64,000 nucleotides of DNA from Planctomycetota bacterium (GCA_016200225.1 JACQFD010000009.1:1-64000), one strand, 5' to 3'; positions 17,002-25,230 are shown, counted from the stretch's first letter. The notes: generated by a model from the letters alone, not told the origin. Translations and numbers: made by a program.

Positions 17002-17874
17002 CTAGGGCCCGGACTTGCCCGGTTTCGGGTTGCGGTCGCGAAACGCGTCGCGCAGCCGCGCCCAACGCGCCGTGTTCGCCTGCGATCGCCGACGTTCGTA
17101 CGCGCCCACGAGGTTTGCGCACATGCGCGAGAAAATCTCGCGCGGCGCCACGGGTTCAAAATGTTCGCGCGCCACCGGAAATCCGCGCACTGTTAACATT
17201 CGAATGCACGCTTCGAGGCGCAGCGCCGAGCCGGTCGCCGGATCCATATAAACGTCCCAGTCGGGCGGGCCATATCTTAATAAAAAATGCCCCGGCGTTC
17301 CGATGCCCGCGAGCCGAAGCCCGGCGCGCTGCGCGACGCAAAGATAAATCGTCGCGAGCGAAATCGGAATTCCCCTGCGCCGGTCGAGCACTCGATGAAT
17401 AAAACTATTATCCGGTTCGTCGAAATGTTCCTGATTTAATTGTAATCTGCATTCTTTAGCTAATATTTTGCCGAATTCGCCCGCCGCGTCGATCGGCGTC
17501 GTGAATGCGGAGACGCGCGCCGCGGATTGATCGCCGAGCGAATCCAAAATCGCGACGTAGGGCGCGCGCTGCAGGTCGGGAAATTCGATCTGCGCGATTC
17601 GAAACGCGCCCTCCTCCAATTGTAATAATTCGGCGGGCAGCGCCGCGTATTGTAACAACGATTCGACGGCCGCCGCCTGCCGTATATCAAATAACGCCGC
17701 GCGCGCGCGGACGCGGAGGCGCGCGTCGTCGCCTGCCGCGGCTTTCCGCAGCGCGACCACGGCGGGTTCGCCGAGCGATACTAATTTTTCACGCGCGGCG
17801 GCGACGACCGACGGCGAGTGGTCGCGGAGCAGATCGAGCAGCGCGGACAGCGTTTCTGGGTTTACCGAGTGCAC
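17002..17874 (-). CDS. SirB1/transglutaminase-like family protein with HEAT-like N-terminus
   Basis: 290 residues, GTG start (MHSVNPETLSALL). The N-terminal ~60 residues look like a HEAT/armadillo helix pair (SVVAAAREKLVSLGEPAVVALRKAA). The core has FIHRVLDRRRGIPISLATIYLCVAQRAGL and IGTPGHFLLRY, then DPATGSALRLEACI, the pattern of SirB1 family proteins (transglutaminase-like fold). The usual Cys-His-Asp triad is not obvious: a cysteine sits in IYLCVAQ and a histidine in GTPGHF. Function unknown; some members are linked to proteolysis regulation. It is transcribed divergently from the thiolase gene, with only 13-52 bp between the starts. Confidence 0.8.
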   Translation of the reverse strand: MHSVNPETLSALLDLLRDHSPSVVAAAREKLVSLGEPAVVALRKAAAGDDARLRVRARAALFDIRQAAAVESLLQYAALPAELLQLEEGAFRIAQIEFPDLQRAPYVAILDSLGDQSAARVSAFTTPIDAAGEFGKILAKECRLQLNQEHFDEPDNSFIHRVLDRRRGIPISLATIYLCVAQRAGLRLAGIGTPGHFLLRYGPPDWDVYMDPATGSALRLEACIRMLTVRGFPVAREHFEPVAPREIFSRMCANLVGAYERRRSQANTARWARLRDAFRDRNPKPGKSGP

Positions 17875-17926
17875 GAATCCATGGTGGGTGAATGGAACGC
17901 TTCAGCTTTCGGGGGTATTCCTTGTA

Positions 17927-19183
17927 ATGGAGAACGTCCGTTCTGGCAACGGATCTGTTACGATACCGCAAACCACGAATTCGTCGAACACTGTGAAAGA
18001 TCCCAACGCCGTTGTCATCACGCACGCCGTTCGCACGCCGATCGGCCGGTTTCTCGGAGGATTTTCGAAGCTTTCGGGGCCCGACCTCGGCGTGGCCGCC
18101 GTGAAAGGGCTCTTCGCGCGGGCGGGCGTCGCCGCGACCGAGGCGGATTATTTAATATTTGGCATGGGACGTCAGGCCGGTAGCGGACCGAATATCGCGC
18201 GTCAGGTTTCGGTACGGTCGGGGATGCGCGAGGCGGCCCCCGCATTTACTGTAAACATGGCGTGCGCGTCGGGTTTGAAGGCGATTTTGCTCGCCGCCGA
18301 CGCGATCTCGGCCGGGCGCGTGCGCGTGGCGGTCGCCGGCGGATGCGAATCGATGACGAACCTGCCGTTTTTATTACCAAAAATGCGCACCGGCTACCGC
18401 ATCGGCCACGACCGCGTCGTCGACGGAATGTACCAGGACGGTTTTTTGTGTCCTTTGTCAAAGTTAGTGATGGGAGAGACCGCGGAGAAACTCGCGAAGC
18501 AAATGAACATTTCGCGCGGCGAACAGGATCAATGCGCGCTCGAATCGCAACAAAAATGCGAGGCCGCGCGCAAAGCGAATCGTTATGAAGCTGAAATTGT
18601 AAACGTTGAGGCGCCCGGCGAGCGCGGCGCGTCGACAATCATAACAAAAGACGAACACCCGCGCGACGGCGCGACGCTCGAATCGCTCGCGAAACTGCCC
18701 CCCGTTTTTGATGCAAAGACTGGCACGGTGACAGCGGGAAACGCGTCGGGCATCACCGACGGCGCGGCGGCTGTATTATTAATGTCTGAGGCGGAAGCGC
18801 GCCGCCGCGAATTGCCGATCTTGGCGAAAGTCGGCGCGGCATCCGAAGTCGGCGTCGACCCGTCGATCATGGGCATCGGCCCCGTGCCCGCGGTGCGCGA
18901 ATTATTAGAACGAACGCATCGTAAAATTGACAATTACGATCTGATCGAACTAAACGAAGCGTTCGCGGCGCAAGTCGTGGCGTGCGATCGCGAATTGAAG
19001 TTTCCAAAAGATCGATTGAACGTAAACGGCGGCGCCATCGCCCTTGGACATCCCATCGGAGCGACGGGCGCGAGAATTGTGGTGACGATGCTGCATGAGA
19101 TGCAGAGAAGAAATAGTAAGATTGGATTGGCGACGCTTTGCGTGAGCGGGGGGATGGGCGTGGCGGTGGAGTTTGAGGGGTGA
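17927..19183 (+). CDS. acetyl-CoA C-acyltransferase (thiolase)
   Basis: 418 residues from the ATG at 17927; an in-frame start at 17888 would add 13 residues. Thiolase motifs are complete: NMACASG with nucleophile Cys113, [16 protein letters not shown] with the conserved His, and LCVSGGMG with the second Cys. NEAF is also present. It condenses or cleaves acetyl-CoA and acyl-CoA. Together with a second thiolase at 26069, a 3-hydroxyacyl-CoA dehydrogenase at 21546 and an enoyl-CoA hydratase at 25231, it supports short-chain beta-oxidation or a butyrate/PHB-type pathway. The direction of flux cannot be told from the sequence. Confidence 0.93.
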   Translation: MENVRSGNGSVTIPQTTNSSNTVKDPNAVVITHAVRTPIGRFLGGFSKLSGPDLGVAAVKGLFARAGVAATEADYLIFGMGRQAGSGPNIARQVSVRSGMREAAPAFTVNMACASGLKAILLAADAISAGRVRVAVAGGCESMTNLPFLLPKMRTGYRIGHDRVVDGMYQDGFLCPLSKLVMGETAEKLAKQMNISRGEQDQCALESQQKCEAARKANRYEAEIVNVEAPGERGASTIITKDEHPRDGATLESLAKLPPVFDAKTGTVTAGNASGITDGAAAVLLMSEAEARRRELPILAKVGAASEVGVDPSIMGIGPVPAVRELLERTHRKIDNYDLIELNEAFAAQVVACDRELKFPKDRLNVNGGAIALGHPIGATGARIVVTMLHEMQRRNSKIGLATLCVSGGMGVAVEFEG

Positions 19184-19219
19184 GTTGTTTGTTTTTTATA
19201 ATAATATAAATATTTTATA

Positions 19220-19345
19220 CGATCGCCGGCGTGGTTCCGGCGCTCAAACAAGTCCTCGCCGGCAATTGCAAACGCTGCGCATTTGCAACAGAGCCGGCTG
19301 CGGAACTCGCGCGGAACCACTGCCGGCGATCGTTGGGGATTTGGG
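19220..19345 (-). repeat. dispersed palindromic element, copy 2 (inverted)
   Basis: The reverse complement matches the element at 141-262: CCCAAATCCCCAACGATCG at one edge, then CCGGC, GTGGTTCCG, GAGTTCCGCAGCCG, GGCGAGGAC and CGGAACCAC. The outer arms here are CGATCGCCGGC and GCCGGCGATCG, both changed relative to copy 1 in a way that keeps pairing. The central hairpin has arms TTGCAAATGC and GCGTTTGCAA around the same GCA loop, a wholly different sequence from copy 1 that still pairs (one G-T). An AT-rich tract flanks it on the thiolase side (about 19193-19219), as in copy 1. Confidence 0.8.
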
Positions 19346-19391
19346 TGGAATGGGGGAAGAAACGGGGGCTGGTCCACTTTCCGAATCTCAA

Positions 19392-19486
19392 AGTTTCACG
19401 CGGAGACGCGGAGAAAACCAGAACTTACAATTGTATCTTTGGTTTTCTCCGCGTTCTCTCCGTCCTCCGCGTCTCCGCGTGAAACT
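19392..19486. repeat. long inverted repeat of the CGCGGAGACGCGGAG type
   Basis: Left arm AGTTTCACGCGGAGACGCGG at 19392-19411, continuing GAGAAAACCA, is mirrored by GTTTTCTCCGCG and, after an extra CTCCGTC segment, CGTCTCCGCGTGAAACT ending at 19486. The loop holds about 20 AT-rich bases. Similar 'cgcagagacgcagag' inverted repeats occur between genes in many bacteria. Here it lies between the convergent ends of the thiolase gene and the DUF4143 ATPase gene, where it could act as a bidirectional terminator or a repetitive intergenic element. Confidence 0.75.
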
Positions 19487-19542
19487 CCGAGGGAAGTTCC
19501 GAGAAAAAGGGGGCCGGTCCGAGTTTTATAGTTAATTACTAT

Positions 19543-20721
19543 TTATAATGGATCAAGATCCTCCAACACCCTCGTTATCGCCACCGCACGAATGTTATCA
19601 TTCATCGAATAGCTGTGTTTGCCGGCATGAACCACCGTGAGTTTATTTAATTGAAGACTTTCAATCGCGGAGCGCATCGAGGGCGTGACTTCGGGGGATT
19701 CCGATCGTTTAACTTCAAATCCGAAGCGGCGGGAGCCGCGGATGACGAGGAGGTCGAGCGCGGCGCCGCTGTGGAGTCCCCATGAGTAACATTCGTCGCG
19801 GCGGGCGCCGATTGCGCGGATGATTTGTTGCATCGCGAATCCTTCGAAGGATGCGCCGACTTTGGGATGGCGCGAGAGCGCGTCCGCGTCGGGGAGGTCG
19901 AGGATCGAATGCAGAAGTCCGCAATCGTTAATATAAACTTTTGGCGCCTTGATCTGCCGTTTTGATAGATTTTCGAACCAGGGCTGTAATTTCCAAACGA
20001 GAAATGTCGAAACCAGAATATCGAGATAACTTCGCACCGTTTTTTCGGCGACGCCGAGGGCGCGGGCGAATTCCGCGGCGTTCCACGTCTGGCCGTGGTA
20101 GTGCGCGAGCATATTTAAAAAAATTCTTATCGTTTCGGGCGGCCGGATGATTCCAAATTGCGCGAGGTCGCGTTCGCGGAATGTTTGTAAGAATTCGCGG
20201 CGCCACACCGCGCTCTCGTCGTCGTTTTTCGCGAGGTACGATTTCGGATATCCGCCGCGGATCCAGAGTTTATTGCAATTCCCGACGCCCACTTCGTCGA
20301 GGCCGAATCCGTCGAGATGATAATATGCAATTCTTCCGGCGAGCGACTCCGAGCTTTGTTTTAACAGTTCGGGCGACGTGCTGCCGAGAATTAAGAATTG
20401 CGCGCGGTTCGACGGCCGATCGGCGAGTACGCGGAGGATCGGGAAAAGATCGGGTTTTCGTTGAACTTCGTCGACGATGACGAGGCCCTGAAGCGGCGCG
20501 AGCGTCTCCATGGAATTCTGAAGCGCGGCGAGGTCATTCGGATCCTCGAGATCGAATTTTGTAACTTTCGTTTTTGTTCGTTCGAACGTGTCCGCGATCA
20601 TCCGCGCAAGCGTCGTCTTCCCGATTTGCCGCGATCCAACGATGCCGACAATGGGAAACTGGTCCAGGAGCTTCCGAATGGCTTGGACACCGTCAACTCG
20701 GTCAATGGGACGCAGGATCAC
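19543..20721 (-). CDS. AAA-family ATPase with DUF4143 domain
   Basis: About 392 residues. Walker A GSRQIGKTTL follows FPIVGIV near the N-terminus, Walker B is LVIVDEVQ, and LILGSTSPELL is the typical sensor-like segment. The C-terminal half is DUF4143: YLDILVSTFLVWKLQPW, KVYINDCGLLHSIL, FEGFAMQQIIRAIG, and a nuclease-like end with LDLLVI and FGFEVKRS. The family is common, laterally mobile and of unknown role. The frame extends to a TTG at 20757 inside a 39-bp palindrome. I prefer the GTG at 20721, which gives the usual short N-terminus and leaves the palindrome as upstream DNA. Confidence 0.85.
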   Translation of the reverse strand: MILRPIDRVDGVQAIRKLLDQFPIVGIVGSRQIGKTTLARMIADTFERTKTKVTKFDLEDPNDLAALQNSMETLAPLQGLVIVDEVQRKPDLFPILRVLADRPSNRAQFLILGSTSPELLKQSSESLAGRIAYYHLDGFGLDEVGVGNCNKLWIRGGYPKSYLAKNDDESAVWRREFLQTFRERDLAQFGIIRPPETIRIFLNMLAHYHGQTWNAAEFARALGVAEKTVRSYLDILVSTFLVWKLQPWFENLSKRQIKAPKVYINDCGLLHSILDLPDADALSRHPKVGASFEGFAMQQIIRAIGARRDECYSWGLHSGAALDLLVIRGSRRFGFEVKRSESPEVTPSMRSAIESLQLNKLTVVHAGKHSYSMNDNIRAVAITRVLEDLDPL

Positions 20722-20760
20722 ACCTTGAATATCGGGAATCAGGCTCCCGATTTTCAAGGT
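20722..20760. repeat. 39-bp near-palindrome A upstream of DUF4143 gene
   Basis: Arms ACCTTGAATATCGGGA and CTCCCGATTTTCAAGGT surround a short centre. It abuts the preferred GTG start of the ATPase gene and would code for its first 12 residues if translation began at the TTG at 20757. A second copy starts exactly 120 bp away at 20842. It is possibly an operator for autoregulation or a mobile repeat. Confidence 0.75.
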
Positions 20761-20841
20761 AAATCTTCAGAGTTCATTTAGCGACGCCTTGCAGCGTTTC
20801 GGGAGTTGGTGGGATTGAACGGAGGATCCATCGGAGAGCTG

Positions 20842-20880
20842 ACCTTGAAAATCGGGAATTTGATTCCCGATTTTCAAGGT
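20842..20880. repeat. 39-bp perfect palindrome B (18-bp arms)
   Basis: ACCTTGAAAATCGGGAAT and its exact complement ATTCCCGATTTTCAAGGT are separated by TTG, a perfect 18-bp inverted repeat. It shares most bases with palindrome A. It lies between the divergent starts of the DUF4143 ATPase gene and the Bcp peroxiredoxin gene (20944), so it could act on either. Confidence 0.85.
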
Positions 20881-20943
20881 GAACGGCCACCTCGGAGCAC
20901 GCCGATTCTTGCCCCGACGTCGCGATTCTGCTGACATCTCGAC

Positions 20944-21459
20944 ATGCCTTCGAAACTCCAACCTGGCTCCAACGCGCCGAAATTCGATCTCCCGTCCACG
21001 TCGGGCGAAAATATTAGTCTTTCCGATCTTAAAGGAAAAAAAGTAGTTTTATACTTTTATCCGCGCGACATGACGCCGGGATGCACGCGGGAGGCGTGCG
21101 CGTTTCGCGACGATCATTTAAAATTACAAAAAATGGGCGCGGTGGTGCTCGGCGTTTCGAAGGACAAGATCGCGACGCATTTGAAGTTTCGCGAAAAGGA
21201 GTCGCTGCCGTTCGATTTATTAACAGATGCGGACAACGCGGTCGCGAAGGCGTACGGGGCGTACGGCGAAAAAGTAATGTATGGAAAAAAGGTGCTCGGC
21301 ACCATCCGTTCGACGTTTCTTATCGATGAGAACGGCAAGATCGGGGCGGCATGGTCGCCCGTGAAAGTCGACGGACATAACGAACAGGTTCTTGCTTCGC
21401 TCGGCGGAGACGCTCCCTCGACTGCGGCCGCGAAGAAGTCGCGCGCGAAAGGAAAGTAG
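20944..21459 (+). CDS. bcp: thioredoxin-dependent peroxiredoxin (Bcp/PrxQ)
   Basis: 171 residues. It reduces hydroperoxides with a peroxidatic cysteine and thioredoxin. The N-terminus has the family start APKFDLPSTSGENISLSDLKG. The active site is YPRDMTPGCTREACAF, with peroxidatic Cys47 and resolving Cys52 five residues later, as in two-Cys PrxQ proteins. The late TFLIDENGKI strand is typical. The last ~15 residues are an Ala/Lys-rich tail beyond the fold. It is cytoplasmic, with no signal peptide. Its upstream region shares two palindromes with the divergent ATPase gene. Confidence 0.95.
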   Translation: MPSKLQPGSNAPKFDLPSTSGENISLSDLKGKKVVLYFYPRDMTPGCTREACAFRDDHLKLQKMGAVVLGVSKDKIATHLKFREKESLPFDLLTDADNAVAKAYGAYGEKVMYGKKVLGTIRSTFLIDENGKIGAAWSPVKVDGHNEQVLASLGGDAPSTAAAKKSRAKGK

Positions 21460-21545
21460 GATCCGCCGCGCGGCACCGTTATCATGGCGGCCCGCTGATT
21501 ACAAATATTTCACCAATCTAATTGTAAGATATCCATTTTAAACAT

Positions 21546-22418
21546 ATGACAATCTCAAATGTTGGAATCGTCGGCTGCGGCCTCATGGGCCACGGCATCG
21601 CGCAGGTCGCATCGCAGGGAGGCTGTGAAGTCACGGTCGTCGAAGCCGACGCGGATGCGCTCGAAAAGGGTTTGAAGCGCATCGACGGTTCGATCGCCAA
21701 ACTCGTCGAGAAAGGCAAACTCACGGCCGAGGCGGCCGCGGGCGTCCGCAATCGTTTGCATCCGTCGACGCGCATTCAGGATCTATCCAATTGCGATCTC
21801 GTGGTTGAAGCTATTGTCGAAAACCTCGATGTTAAGAAAAAACTTTTCGCCGATCTCGGCAAAATAACAAAAGAAAATTGTATATTGGCTTCGAACACGT
21901 CGTCGTTTCCGATCGGCGAAATGGGCGACGCTTCGGGGCGTCCCGGCAAGATGGTCGGTTTGCACTTTTTCAACCCCGTGCAATTGATGCAATTGGTCGA
22001 AGTCGTTCGCACGCCGAAGACCGAGGAGGCGGCGTTCGCGGCCGCGTTCGAATTCGGTAAGCGGTGCGGCAAAACGCCCGTCGCGGCGAAGGACACGCCC
22101 GGTTTTATTGTGAATCGTTTGCTCGTTCCCTACTTGCTGGAAGCGATTCGAATGATCGAGCGCGGCGACGCGACGCCGCGGGACATCGATACGGCCATGC
22201 GGCTTGGTTGTAATTTTCCGATGGGTCCAGTGCACCTGCTCGATTATGTTGGTCTCGACACAACCCAATTTATCGCCGACGGTTGGGAAAAGCGTTATCC
22301 TAATGAATCGCTTTTTAAAGTGCCGGGAATATTAAAGAAGCTCGTCGCCGAAAAGAAAATGGGGCGCAAATCCGGCCGCGGGTTTTACGAATGGGAAGGG
22401 GACAAACCAAAGGCGTAA
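21546..22418 (+). CDS. 3-hydroxybutyryl-CoA dehydrogenase
   Basis: 290 residues, the normal length for short-chain 3-hydroxyacyl-CoA dehydrogenases. The Rossmann motif is GCGLMG (10-15), followed by a VVEAD strand end. The catalytic region GLHFFNPVQLMQLVEV is intact, as are KDTPGFIVNRLLVPYLLEA and MGPVHLLDYVGLDT. It oxidises 3-hydroxybutyryl-CoA to acetoacetyl-CoA (or the reverse) with NAD(P). It fits between the enoyl-CoA hydratase and the thiolases encoded nearby. The gene stands alone on this strand; a structured region follows its stop. Confidence 0.95.
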   Translation: MTISNVGIVGCGLMGHGIAQVASQGGCEVTVVEADADALEKGLKRIDGSIAKLVEKGKLTAEAAAGVRNRLHPSTRIQDLSNCDLVVEAIVENLDVKKKLFADLGKITKENCILASNTSSFPIGEMGDASGRPGKMVGLHFFNPVQLMQLVEVVRTPKTEEAAFAAAFEFGKRCGKTPVAAKDTPGFIVNRLLVPYLLEAIRMIERGDATPRDIDTAMRLGCNFPMGPVHLLDYVGLDTTQFIADGWEKRYPNESLFKVPGILKKLVAEKKMGRKSGRGFYEWEGDKPKA

Positions 22419-22420
22419 AC

Positions 22421-22475
22421 CGCGCCAACCTGCCACCGACTGCAAGTGGCACTTCTTTCGCTTACAGTCGGCGCG
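22421..22475 (+). promoter_or_regulatory. structured leader with competing hairpins
   Basis: Right after the dehydrogenase stop and up to the GTG start of the next gene, two pairings compete. TGCCAC (22431-22436) can pair with GTGGCA (22446-22451), or CCGACTG (22436-22442) with CAGTCGG (22465-22471); CGCGCC and GGCGCG flank the set. The start codon of the cyclophilin gene begins at the edge of the structure. It may be a terminator of the upstream gene or a translation-control leader; this is inference only. Confidence 0.4.
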
Positions 22476-23437
22476 TGAATTCAACGCGCGGCATCCTCGT
22501 CACGTTCGTCGCCCTGCTCGGCGCGCTCGCCCTCCTTTCGAGTGCGACAGCCGCGTCGCGCCTTCAGAGCGATCCCGTGCTGATCGAGTCGAAAAGCCGC
22601 GTGTTCCGTCTCGGCTGCGCCGTCCCAATTGTAATATCGACGCGCGAGGCCGTTTTATCCAAAAGTCTCGGCGGATCGAATCTATTCATTCGCTGCGCCG
22701 ACGGGCGCGAACGCAAACTTGCGTCGTCCGCGCAGAGCGGAAAAGTAAGAATCGAACAGGGCGCGTACATCGTCGACGTCGACGCGGGCCAGCTCGCCGA
22801 GGCCGGTTCGCCCGGTAGTTTTGAAATTACATATCAATTGGAGGACGGCCACCGCTCGAAGCCTTTTTTTGGAAAATTCGTAAAGGCGGCCGAACGGCCG
22901 GTGGAATTATTAGATAAGGAAAAAGATAATAAAAAAGGCGATTTTTCGAAGATCGCGGTATTGTTGGAAACCGACGAGGGCAACGTCCTGATCGGACTGC
23001 GTCCCGACAAAGCGCCGGCGACGGCGCGGAATTTCGTCAAATTAGCGTCCGACGGATTTTATAATAATTTAATCTTTCATCGCGTAAAGCGCGGCCAGTT
23101 GTTACAAGGCGGCGGCGTGAAAGCGGACGGCACCAAAACGAATGCCGACAAAATCAAGGGCGAATTTTCGGATTATACACATGAACGCGGCGTGATTTCG
23201 ATGGCGCGGTTTCCCGAGGACAAGGACAGCGCGACGTCGCAATTCTTTATTTGCCTCGTGAATCTCGGACACGCGCTCGACGGAAAATTTGCATCTTTCG
23301 GAAAAGTCCTCGATGGTTTCGAAGTGATCGACCGGATGGCGATGACGACGGTCGAGTTCAGTCCGGAATTGTCGGAAATGTCAAAACCAAAAAAACCGCC
23401 GGCGATTCTCGCCGCGACGTGCGTGGAGCGGCCGTGA
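22475..23437 (+). CDS. secreted cyclophilin-type peptidyl-prolyl isomerase with N-terminal extra domain
   Basis: 320 residues from the GTG at 22475, chosen because it gives a clean signal peptide (VNSTRGILVTFVALLGALALLSS). Residues about 30-150 are an unassigned beta-rich domain. The C-terminal ~165 residues are a cyclophilin fold: APATARNFVKLASDGFYNN, FHRVKRGQLLQGGG, GVISMARF, ATSQFFICL and FASFGKVLDG. The catalytic Arg (FHR) and the Gln/Phe substrate pocket residues (SQFF) are present, but the usual FMIQGGD is changed to QLLQGGG. Its stop overlaps the next gene's GTG by 4 bp. Confidence 0.82.
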   Translation: MNSTRGILVTFVALLGALALLSSATAASRLQSDPVLIESKSRVFRLGCAVPIVISTREAVLSKSLGGSNLFIRCADGRERKLASSAQSGKVRIEQGAYIVDVDAGQLAEAGSPGSFEITYQLEDGHRSKPFFGKFVKAAERPVELLDKEKDNKKGDFSKIAVLLETDEGNVLIGLRPDKAPATARNFVKLASDGFYNNLIFHRVKRGQLLQGGGVKADGTKTNADKIKGEFSDYTHERGVISMARFPEDKDSATSQFFICLVNLGHALDGKFASFGKVLDGFEVIDRMAMTTVEFSPELSEMSKPKKPPAILAATCVERP

Positions 23438-24582
23438 AGGCGAACGTTTTTTGTAGTTTAATGTTGGCATCCGTGGCGGCGGCGCAGTCTCCGGCCCCCG
23501 CGCAATCAGCGCCGGCGGCGGCCGTCCGATTTCATATATCCATCGAGTGCGCGCCGCCCGTCTGGATCGAGGGGACGCCGCTCAAAGTCGTGCTTCATAT
23601 CGAAAACACGGGCGCGGCGACGGCAACAATTCCCGCGGCGTGGCTGTCGGGCGAATCATTAATATTGCGCGAGATCAAACCGGAAACGAAGGAATTCAAA
23701 CCCGCGACGATCGCCTATCGGCCGAAAACCGAAAGCGGCGACAGGAGCGATGCGAAACTCCCCGGGATGTCGCGCCTTTCGATACAATGTTCGCTCGATA
23801 ATATCTCGCCGCCGCCCGGCGACGCGTTCGATTTATTCTTTATGTCCGAAAAACCGGCCGCGTGGTCCGAGCCGCTTCGGATCGAGCGCGTGGAGGATCT
23901 GCGGGGCGCGCGCGCCGTCGTCGAAACCGACATGGGTAATATAGTATTCGAGCTGGCTCCCGAATCCGCGCCGCTCGCCGTGCGAAATTTCCTTAAATTA
24001 ACAGAATCGAAATTTTACGACGGCCAGGCGTTTCACCGCATCGCGAAAAGTCTTTGCATTCAAACCGGCGACCCCGAGTCGAAAATAGAGGATATTAGTA
24101 CGATTCGCGGAAGCGCCGGCGCGACGTTCGACCGGCGGCCGCTGCCGCTCGAACGGACGCGCGCGAATTTTGAGAAAGGCTCGGTCGGCCTCGCCCGCAG
24201 GCACGATGAGTTATATCAACAAATCCGAGCCGCGCTCGCAACGGCGTTCAAAGTCGACACCGACGCGGAACTCGATCGTAAACTAAAACTCGAATGGCCC
24301 TCGGCGCTTCTATTGCAGGAAAACCCGGCGGCGCTTACGTCGGGGACTTCACAATTCTTTATTTGTACTGAAAACGCGCCGCAATTTGTCGGCCGCTACG
24401 CCGTTTTTGCGAAAGTTGTCGACGGCATGCCCGTCGTGAAGGCGATCGAAGCCGGCGAAACGTTCGGTCCGCGCGCGGGCAGCGAACTGCTCGCGGAACG
24501 TCCCGTGAAACCCGTGCGCATCAAGCGCATTTGGATCGACCGCAAACCGAAGGCTTCGCCCGCGGCCGTTCCGGTCAAATAA
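23434..24582 (+). CDS. second secreted cyclophilin-like protein, divergent active site
   Basis: 382 residues from the GTG at 23434, which overlaps the previous stop (GTGA). The N-terminus is signal-like (CSLMLASVAAAQ). A domain of about 130 residues follows that resembles the one in the gene before it, with VKVVLHIENTG-type strands. The cyclophilin part includes APLAVRNFLKLTESKFYDGQAFHRI, then SLCIQTGDP instead of the usual MIQGGDP, and TSGTSQFFICTENAPQF. An insertion of roughly 60 residues rich in helix-forming sequence sits between the FHR and SQFF motifs. It may bind rather than isomerise; this is not certain. Confidence 0.78.
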   Translation: MKANVFCSLMLASVAAAQSPAPAQSAPAAAVRFHISIECAPPVWIEGTPLKVVLHIENTGAATATIPAAWLSGESLILREIKPETKEFKPATIAYRPKTESGDRSDAKLPGMSRLSIQCSLDNISPPPGDAFDLFFMSEKPAAWSEPLRIERVEDLRGARAVVETDMGNIVFELAPESAPLAVRNFLKLTESKFYDGQAFHRIAKSLCIQTGDPESKIEDISTIRGSAGATFDRRPLPLERTRANFEKGSVGLARRHDELYQQIRAALATAFKVDTDAELDRKLKLEWPSALLLQENPAALTSGTSQFFICTENAPQFVGRYAVFAKVVDGMPVVKAIEAGETFGPRAGSELLAERPVKPVRIKRIWIDRKPKASPAAVPVK

Positions 24583-24650
24583 TATAAGTTCTATCATTTA
24601 ATTTTTCCGTTCATTATTTAAACGATATCTCCAACCAAAGGTTTCCCGCC

Positions 24651-25175
24651 ATGCCCATTGACGTTGACAAGGCCGATTTATCGAAAGTTCGCGCGCACAT
24701 CGACACGCCGCAGGGGACGATGACGCTCGTTTTCTTCGCCGATAAAGCTCCCGAAACTATCAAAAATTTCGTCAAACTCGCCGACAAGGGATTTTATAAT
24801 AATCTCGCGTTTCACCGCATCATCCGCGAATTCATGATTCAGGGCGGCTGCCCGAAGGGCGACGGCACCGGCGACGCCGGTTATAAATTAAAGGCCGAAT
24901 TTAACGATACGCACCACGGGAAGGGCGTGATTTCGATGGCGCGCGCGCAGGATCCGAACTCCGCGGGATGTCAGTTTTTCATTTGCCACGGCGACGCGGG
25001 GTTCCTCGATCGTCAATATACCGCGTTCGGCCGCATCGAGCCCTCCGACGCCGCGAGCATGGCTGCGCTCGAGAAGATCGCCAACGCCAAAGTAGGACGC
25101 GGCGCGGGCGGCGAAATGTCGAAACCCGTCGAGCGCATGGCGATTACAACAATTCGAATCGAAGTGCTCGCGTAA
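24651..25175 (+). CDS. cytoplasmic cyclophilin-type peptidyl-prolyl cis-trans isomerase
   Basis: 174 residues, a compact PpiB-type cyclophilin without a signal peptide. All core motifs are canonical: ETIKNFVKLADKGFYNN, FHRIIREFMIQGGCPKGDG, GVISMARAQDPNSAGCQFFIC and YTAFGRI. Catalytic Arg and the Phe/Gln pocket residues are intact. It catalyses proline isomerisation during protein folding. It is the third cyclophilin gene in a row on this strand, 68 bp after the second, and the only one predicted to stay in the cytoplasm. Confidence 0.95.
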   Translation: MPIDVDKADLSKVRAHIDTPQGTMTLVFFADKAPETIKNFVKLADKGFYNNLAFHRIIREFMIQGGCPKGDGTGDAGYKLKAEFNDTHHGKGVISMARAQDPNSAGCQFFICHGDAGFLDRQYTAFGRIEPSDAASMAALEKIANAKVGRGAGGEMSKPVERMAITTIRIEVLA

Positions 25176-25230
25176 CAATTCCGGATTATTCGATTCATTA
25201 TTTATTATCTCGATCATTGACAAAATATCC

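Noticed and set aside
20767-20961. Short minus-strand frame with a peroxiredoxin-like start (LKIGN...IPDFQG)
   Set aside because: The resemblance comes from the palindrome at 20842-20880, which reads alike on both strands; the frame ends without any peroxiredoxin fold.
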